NCBI RefSeq assembly: GCF_001010415.1
Contig: NZ_JPLE01000035.1
Location: 26,107 to 90,106 of the forward strand
Reading direction: 5' to 3'
Source of the DNA: Xanthomonas pisi DSM 18956
Lineage (GTDB): Bacteria > Pseudomonadota > Gammaproteobacteria > Xanthomonadales > Xanthomonadaceae
DNA: 64,000 nucleotides
Shown here: one piece after another, positions 59,897 to 64,000 of the stretch
How the letters are laid out: each line of letters begins with the position of its first letter
Position numbering within the stretch: the first letter of the stretch is position 1
Made by a program: the position numbers and the translations under genes
Notes under the pieces: generated by a model
The model's input: only the letters and a program-made list of their open reading frames with translations
Told to the model about the DNA's origin: nothing
The model's database searches: none

Positions 59897-60538
59897 ATGG
59901 TACATAAAACAACCGAAGGCCCCGCTCGGCCGCGTGGACGCCCGCGAAAATTCGACGAGGCCACCGTGCTGGAACGTGCGCGCGATGTGTTCTGGAACCA
60001 TGGCTACGCCGCCACCTCGCTGGATGAGCTTGCTGCCGCAACCGGACTCAACCGCCCTAGCCTCTACGCGACGTTTGGCGACAAGCACGCGCTCTACCTG
60101 CGCGCACTTGAGGAAAACAAGGCGTGGTCCGTCACAGGAGTTCGCCAGTACATGGGCAGCGCTGGCCCGCTGCACGAGGTCCTGCGCAACTTCTTTCTTG
60201 CTGCGGCAGAAAGCACCCTGGCCGGGGAGATGGGAGCGCGCGGGTGCTTCGTCGTCTGCACGGCCGTCACCGAGTCGCTTCGCGACCCCGATACGCGGGC
60301 TGTGGCGGCAAGCTATGTCGAAGGTGTCGACCTTGCCTTCCGCGAGCGCTTCGAGCGCTCGAAAGATGAGTTGAACAGAGGCGTCGATCCCGCATCTGCC
60401 GCCGCCGTCGCGTCGGCCATGCTGCAGACGTTAGCGGTGCGGGCGCGCACCGGCAGCGGGCGCGAGGAACTGAGGGGCATCGTGCAGGCCGCCGTGGTTG
60501 CGATTTGCGGTCGCCCGCCTGCAGAAGGTGAGGCATGA
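59897..60538 (+). CDS. TetR/AcrR-family regulator
   Basis: This 213-residue repressor has a basic N-terminus (R-P-R-G-R-P-R-K-F-D) and a TetR helix-turn-helix: A-R-D-V-F-W-N-H-G-Y-A-A-T-S-L-D-E-L, then T-G-L-N-R-P-S-L-Y-A-T-F-G-D-K. The C-terminal ligand domain begins with S-L-R-D-P-D-T-R; a Cys in G-A-R-G-C-F-V-V is typical of the subgroup with quinone or electrophile sensors. It probably controls the divergent GST gene and the dehydrogenase that once followed in the same direction, which overlaps its stop (ATGA). Confidence 0.92.
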   Translation: MVHKTTEGPARPRGRPRKFDEATVLERARDVFWNHGYAATSLDELAAATGLNRPSLYATFGDKHALYLRALEENKAWSVTGVRQYMGSAGPLHEVLRNFFLAAAESTLAGEMGARGCFVVCTAVTESLRDPDTRAVAASYVEGVDLAFRERFERSKDELNRGVDPASAAAVASAMLQTLAVRARTGSGREELRGIVQAAVVAICGRPPAEGEA

Positions 60539-60669
60539 GAGCTGCGGTGTTCGATGCCGTTGGCGCGCTCAGCTCCTTTCGCATTGGCGGCCTGCCGGAG
60601 CCACGCCTGGCCGATGCGGACGTGCTGACGCGCGCCGGACGTGGCTGCACTAACCGGAGGCACTTCTAG
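60535..60669 (+). pseudogene. N-terminal remnant of a zinc-type alcohol dehydrogenase / quinone oxidoreductase
   Basis: The frame starts inside the TetR stop (ATGA) and encodes MRAAVFDAVGALSSFRIGGL followed by P-E-P-R-L-A-D-A-D-V-L and a degraded stretch ending C-T-N-R-R-H-F-stop. This is the opening of MDR-superfamily enzymes (normally about 320 residues, with V-R-V-x-A-C-G-V-N-x-x-D at this point). Only 44 codons remain. The rest of the gene has been lost between here and the island border about 150 bases on. Confidence 0.72.
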
Positions 60670-60796
60670 GAACCGGCCGTCGGTGCTCCCTCACTACCAA
60701 CCTTTTCATCGACGTGCCCAGCCGGCTGCGCCAGGCAAGCAAAGCGAAGGCGACGATTGTGGTTGCAATCAGGACGTCGAGGAATTTATCCGTCAC
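60650..60796 (-). CDS. Possible small membrane protein (doubtful)
   Basis: This 48-codon frame from a GTG encodes one clear hydrophobic helix (F-L-D-V-L-I-A-T-T-I-V-A-F-A-L-L-A-W) followed by a basic tail. It overlaps the end of the dehydrogenase remnant on the other strand and lacks a good ribosome site. It may be a real short membrane peptide, a fragment left by deletion, or chance. It is listed because it is the only coding-like stretch next to the attachment site. Confidence 0.2.
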   Translation of the reverse strand: MTDKFLDVLIATTIVAFALLAWRSRLGTSMKRLVVREHRRPVPRSASG

Positions 60797-60819
60797 CGAC
60801 AGTCCCGAAGGACGTCACG

Positions 60820-60834
60820 TCACTCCCACTCAAT
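60820..60834 (-). mobile_element. Candidate island attachment site (guaA 3' end copy)
   Basis: Read on the minus strand this is ATTGAGTGGGAGTGA, coding I-E-W-E-stop, the near-invariant end of GMP synthase GuaA. No guaA body is attached: the bases upstream on that strand are AT-rich and non-coding. A detached copy of the gene end is what integration of a guaA-targeting island leaves at its far side. Confidence 0.72.
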
Positions 60835-60932
60835 TATTTTAATCTATAAAAAACGATAAAATCAGAACCTTATGAATGCGATAGCATAAAGTATCATGAT
60901 CGATACCATGCTCGACTTTGGCTAAGCTGAGA

Positions 60933-62114
60933 TCAAGCAGAGTTCGATCCCCCTCCCTTAGCCGCCTCAGACTTGTGAATATCATCCGCGAAAACGCTTG
61001 TTAGGGGCATATCCAAGTCAAATCCTTTTGCCCGAATGTCTAATACCGCCTTTATATCCTCTGGTGAGCTGATTTCAGAAACGCAGTAATACGCATCTAC
61101 AGATATCCGTTTGAGTTGACTCTTATATTTTTCCAACCAAGCAAGCTTGCTAGCGAAAAACACCACCTTCTCAGAAAGATACATCCTCGCAAAAACAGAA
61201 GGCATAAATTCTTTCTTATCGAAGGCAACTACTGGATTACCTATCGAGAGAAGATTAGGCTTTTCTTTTCGCGTTGATGACGATACTTTTTTTATGGACT
61301 CGTAGATTCCGGATGGAAGAAAACAGCCGCAAATTAGACCTTGGGTCGAAAGTTCAAGCGCGAGTTTTTTTTCGAAGGCTGTCCCCCCAAACAAAATACT
61401 GCACTTCTCGAGAACGCAAAAATCAACAAACTTTCGTATAGCATTTATCTCACTTAAGTCAGGCTTGCTGCTGCACACAACTGAAAAATCGTATCTAAAT
61501 TTGTTTTGCTGTTTTGGATAGTAGTACACATCCTTCTTGGTGTAGATGCGCAACTTTTCCGGGTATGCGTCCGACGCATATTTAACAACCCCAGCCCCAA
61601 CCGAACCAAGCAGTTGCTCATAGTCAGACTCCGAAGCTTTGACATTGCCCGCTTTCACTGAATCGAAAGGCTCAAAGACATATATATGCGCAGGAGAGTT
61701 TTTTAGCTTCTCAGCAATCATGGATCGGACCCTGTCCCAGTCCAAACCACCATGACCACAGCCTAGGGCCGGAAGAGTTACTACTTTTCCACTCTTATCT
61801 TCCAGATACTTAGAAAGCCATTCCAACCCATCATCAATATAATGATACTCAGATGGATTCTTCCAATGATTTTTAGTCGGAAAATTTATGATTTCGATGT
61901 CTTTCGAGATCATATCCTTCTGCAACCAAACGGAAGGCAGGCCGGGGCGAATAATGCCCGAACGACACTTCTCAGCATAGTCATCGAACATTTCAGGAAA
62001 TCTTTTCTTAAATGCGAGCGCCACACCTGCACCCATCACACCAACACAGTTGACTGTATTGATCATGATATCCGCATCAAAATCGAAAAAATCTCCGGAA
62101 ATAAACTCTATCAT
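60933..62114 (-). CDS. DarG-like macro-domain antitoxin with SLOG/DprA-like C-terminal region
   Basis: This is a 393-residue protein. Residues 1-150 form a macro domain of the DarG type: N-T-V-N-C-V-G-V-M-G-A-G at 19-30, F-P-T-K-N-H-W at 78-84 (Lys81 matches the catalytic Lys of DarG as I recall), and P-A-L-G-C-G-H-G-G-L-D-W at 115-126. DarG removes ADP-ribose from thymidine in DNA. The rest is not the DarG tail I know. L-F-G-G-T-A-F-E-K-K-L-A-L followed by C-F-L-P-S-G-I-Y recalls SLOG/DprA nucleotide-binding folds. The ATG shares one base with the toxin stop (TAATG). Confidence 0.85.
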   Translation of the reverse strand: MIEFISGDFFDFDADIMINTVNCVGVMGAGVALAFKKRFPEMFDDYAEKCRSGIIRPGLPSVWLQKDMISKDIEIINFPTKNHWKNPSEYHYIDDGLEWLSKYLEDKSGKVVTLPALGCGHGGLDWDRVRSMIAEKLKNSPAHIYVFEPFDSVKAGNVKASESDYEQLLGSVGAGVVKYASDAYPEKLRIYTKKDVYYYPKQQNKFRYDFSVVCSSKPDLSEINAIRKFVDFCVLEKCSILFGGTAFEKKLALELSTQGLICGCFLPSGIYESIKKVSSSTRKEKPNLLSIGNPVVAFDKKEFMPSVFARMYLSEKVVFFASKLAWLEKYKSQLKRISVDAYYCVSEISSPEDIKAVLDIRAKGFDLDMPLTSVFADDIHKSEAAKGGGSNSA

Positions 62115-63502
62115 TAAATATTACCTTGCAATTTTTGAAGAGCCTCAACTCTGAGGGCATCGATTCCAGCAGAGACTTGCATCAACCAAATTTGACTTAA
62201 CGCACCAATATCAGCCTTACTCAAAGCCACCAACATAGTGATATCTTCAGGACAAGTAATTATATCGAACAACTGAGTTTTGTCCCGACCTTTAGCAACG
62301 ATCTCACCCAGTAGGTCATCGTAAGTCACCAGCATTATAATTTTTCGGACTATATCTGGTGGCAGAATAGGCAAATCCTCAGTCAAAATTCTTTTCAACA
62401 TAGGCAGGGATTTTTTGGGATGTTCACCGTCAGCCTTATTCATAAAGCTATTGGGCCAGCGTGTTTTGGGCCCTTTGCCTATATCGTGGAGATAAGCTGC
62501 AAGCTCCAAGACCTCACGATGGACAGGGTCCAAATGAATATATTCAGGTGAGTTCAGCACCAGACCCGCAACACGTCGAGAATGAGCGCCAACATCTTCG
62601 CGATGTGGCCCGTAGTTCGCGCCGAGACCATCGATATCTTCTAGCTCTCTGATAGCCGCGAAGTTAGCGCGAATAGCACGCAAGGCGTCACTTAAGGTCT
62701 GGAATTTCGGCATCACCTGACGCTGAAATGAGACCACATGAGAAACAGCCTCATCTACAAAACGCTTGAGGAAAAAAGGCCCTGTAACCAAAGAAGCATT
62801 CCAATTACCAGGCTCTAGATAATAATGCTCCCCTCCCGCCTCAACAATGTTCGGCGCAACAACCCCTTTGTTCTGAAAAATTTGCCTAACACAGTCAGAC
62901 ACGCTGCGATTAAATGTAACTATCTGATTAATTTCAGACAAAGGGACATGATCTGGTAACAAAAGCTCAGCCATTTTGCGGTGCTTCTGAGCATCGTCGT
63001 CATATCCCCACCGACCGTTATCGATAGTTTGCCAATCTAGTTGGTCGAGCTGATCAGACTGATGATTTCCAGAAAAGAAAGATGGGGGAACGTCCGTATT
63101 TGCAGACGCGCTTGTGTAATAGGCCCCAGCTCTTGTCTCCATCAGCAAAACCGAAACGGAAAGGTAAATGATGAACTGCTGATCTACGTTCTTCTTATAG
63201 AGCACCGCCTGCTGCATAGGCGTTTTCTTTGCAAAATAGAATGGTACATAATCATGAACACACCGCCCGTTGGCTCCAGGCACTTGCATAAGCGCTCGAC
63301 GCCTCTGTATTCCTTTCTCAGCGACGTTAACGTGCAGAATGCCGCGAGCAATTTTCTGATTGGTCGAAAAAATACCGTGATCAATTATTGATTCAAGATT
63401 CTGTATCAATGTGAAATGATATGCGTTGCGACCCCTATGGTGCACAGGAACTGCCATTTCCCCCCCTTGAATAAACCATTGATAGAGCGATACTAAAATC
63501 AT
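62114..63502 (-). CDS. DarT-like DNA ADP-ribosyltransferase fused to an HD domain
   Basis: This is a 462-residue protein. Residues 1-210 resemble DarT (DUF4433): Y-H-F-T-L-I-Q-N-L-E-S-I-I-D-H-G at 28-43, Y-V-P-F-Y-F-A-K-K-T-P-M at 85-96, and M-A-E-L-L-L-P-D-H-V-P, where Glu179 aligns with the catalytic Glu. DarT attaches ADP-ribose to thymidine in single-stranded DNA. Residues about 295-440 are an HD domain with His307, His339-Asp340, His361 and Asp431, a complete metal set. The ATG at 63502 overlaps the upstream stop (ATGA); ATG 63457, with a G-rich ribosome site, is an alternative. Confidence 0.83.
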   Translation of the reverse strand: MILVSLYQWFIQGGEMAVPVHHRGRNAYHFTLIQNLESIIDHGIFSTNQKIARGILHVNVAEKGIQRRRALMQVPGANGRCVHDYVPFYFAKKTPMQQAVLYKKNVDQQFIIYLSVSVLLMETRAGAYYTSASANTDVPPSFFSGNHQSDQLDQLDWQTIDNGRWGYDDDAQKHRKMAELLLPDHVPLSEINQIVTFNRSVSDCVRQIFQNKGVVAPNIVEAGGEHYYLEPGNWNASLVTGPFFLKRFVDEAVSHVVSFQRQVMPKFQTLSDALRAIRANFAAIRELEDIDGLGANYGPHREDVGAHSRRVAGLVLNSPEYIHLDPVHREVLELAAYLHDIGKGPKTRWPNSFMNKADGEHPKKSLPMLKRILTEDLPILPPDIVRKIIMLVTYDDLLGEIVAKGRDKTQLFDIITCPEDITMLVALSKADIGALSQIWLMQVSAGIDALRVEALQKLQGNI

Positions 63503-63693
63503 TGCCCTTGATATTTTTCTGGAATTATTGGGATCTGCCGACGCAGAATTTCAATCTCTCCTTGTTCGCCATCGCGCAAAACGTCCTCAGCAAGTTTCAT
63601 CGCGTATTCTGGATCAGAGTCAAACGCCTCCGCCATAACTTCATCGTGGCCTCGATCTTTCCTATGTTGTTTTTTTCGTTTAAGCCTCGACAA
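63499..63693 (-). CDS. Small antidote-like protein upstream of darT
   Basis: This is a 64-residue product from a TTG, or about 45 residues from an internal ATG. A basic head (S-R-L-K-R-K-K-Q-H-R-K) precedes A-F-D-S-D-P-E-Y-A-M-K-L-A-E-D-V-L-R-D-G-E. That stretch resembles the N-terminal segment of HigA/HTH-type addiction antidotes (D-P-x-x-A-x-x-Y-L-x-x-A-L-x-D-G-D), but no helix-turn-helix follows. It could be a truncated antitoxin or a third component. It is coupled to darT by ATGA and follows the upstream gene by five bases. Confidence 0.6.
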   Translation of the reverse strand: MSRLKRKKQHRKDRGHDEVMAEAFDSDPEYAMKLAEDVLRDGEQGEIEILRRQIPIIPEKYQGQ

Positions 63694-63696
63694 TGC

Positions 63697-64000
63697 TTAC
63701 CGATTCGCATTTTGGATTGTGCAATCCAGTCTATACCAAATCACATGATTTGCTTCTCGATCTCCGTCACCAAGCGGTACAAGGCAACCATTCATGCGCG
63801 CCTCCCGTGCTCGGGCTTCAACCACCACAAATCTCGCCCTGAAAGCCTCACGACTCACCTTAACCACAGCCGTCACCCGCCTCATCAGTTCCATCACCGA
63901 TGAATCGAGGTCGCAGCAGCGTGCCTCGACATAGGGCGTGCTGCCAACCAATGCTTCCGTCGATGCATGCGTAAGCCCCCCCCCCGATCGGCAGACACCG
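63697..64000 (-). CDS. Hypothetical protein, 5' end uncertain or outside the window
   Basis: From a TTG at 63951 the product is 84 residues (V-G-S-T-P-Y-V-E-A-R to I-Q-N-A-N-R), with E-L-M-R-R-V and E-A-R-A-R-E-A-R helices. The same frame stays open through a run of G to the window edge, reading G-G-L-T-H-A-S-T-E-A-L-V-G-S-T, so this may be the C-terminus of a larger protein. No family is recognised. Its GC content is higher than that of the toxin genes. It ends five bases before the small antidote-like gene. Confidence 0.5.
   Translation of the reverse strand, partial: GVCRSGGGLTHASTEALVGSTPYVEARCCDLDSSVMELMRRVTAVVKVSREAFRARFVVVEARAREARMNGCLVPLGDGDREANHVIWYRLDCTIQNANR

Larger units (their letters stand above)
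60835..64000. mobile_element. End of an AT-rich genomic island (continues past the window)
   Basis: From about 60,835 the sequence is visibly richer in A/T than the preceding 60 kb, with codon use to match, and it starts precisely at the guaA-end copy. The orientation predicts intact guaA, with an integrase gene beside it, on the minus strand beyond position 64000. The segment in view carries a DarTG-like pair and two small genes as one leftward operon. Composition recovers toward GC-rich near 63.7 kb, so the island is mosaic. Confidence 0.72.

Noticed and set aside
60835..64000. Integrase or transposase gene in the visible part of the island
   Set aside because: None of the frames shows tyrosine or serine recombinase or transposase motifs; if present it lies beyond the window.

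Overview
The window looks like a chromosome segment of a high-GC gammaproteobacterium of the Xanthomonadaceae, most likely Xanthomonas. This rests on the zwf-glk-pgl-edd-eda cluster, the class III PhaE/PhaC pair, the gene repertoire and the GC-rich hairpin repeats. It is a judgement from familiarity with the families; no database search was run.

Layout. Positions 1-2.8 kb hold the end of an sdh operon (sdhC, sdhD) read leftwards, a small DUF1674/SDHAF4-like gene, ygfZ, and a sugar ABC-transporter ATPase. From 3.2 to 9.2 kb an Entner-Doudoroff cluster (zwf, glk, pgl, edd, eda) takes glucose to pyruvate plus glyceraldehyde-3-phosphate. Two different repeat blocks interrupt or follow it. A leftward tripartite efflux operon (adaptor plus two RND permeases) fills 9.6-17.3 kb. 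It is divergent from two small cytochromes c. At 18.4-20.7 kb lie a duplicated tRNA-Ala/tRNA-Glu block, a frameshifted acetyltransferase and tRNA-Leu. A stand-alone receiver and a large hybrid histidine kinase follow, then Tex, a DAO-family oxidoreductase and a small envelope pair.

From 30.7 to 34.6 kb there is a polyhydroxyalkanoate/lipid group: phaE-phaC, a CDP-alcohol phosphatidyltransferase and a divergent 3-hydroxybutyrate dehydrogenase. Housekeeping genes come next: NUDIX, DUF1249, ppsR divergent from ppsA, an MscS channel, orn, tadA, and mntR divergent from mntH with a visible MntR-like operator. A Tat-exported alpha/beta hydrolase, an MFS exporter and a tightly overlapping araC-isochorismatase-doxX-amidohydrolase operon lead to a beta-propeller two-component system (51.6-55.3 kb). 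After that come a Cache-HAMP membrane protein with an unusual cytosolic neighbour, a thioesterase, and a GST/TetR pair with a truncated dehydrogenase.

The most interesting part is the right end. At 60,820-60,834 a short sequence matches the 3' end of guaA (codons for I-E-W-E-stop, minus strand), a known attachment site for genomic islands. Base composition becomes strongly AT-rich just beyond it. The first genes inside encode a DarTG-like DNA ADP-ribosylation toxin-antitoxin pair with unusual architecture. The DarT-like toxin carries a C-terminal HD phosphohydrolase domain with its metal ligands intact. The macro-domain antitoxin has a C-terminal region that resembles a SLOG/DprA-like Rossmann fold. 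Two further small genes lie upstream in the same apparent operon. This is probably a phage-defence module at the end of an island that continues beyond the window.
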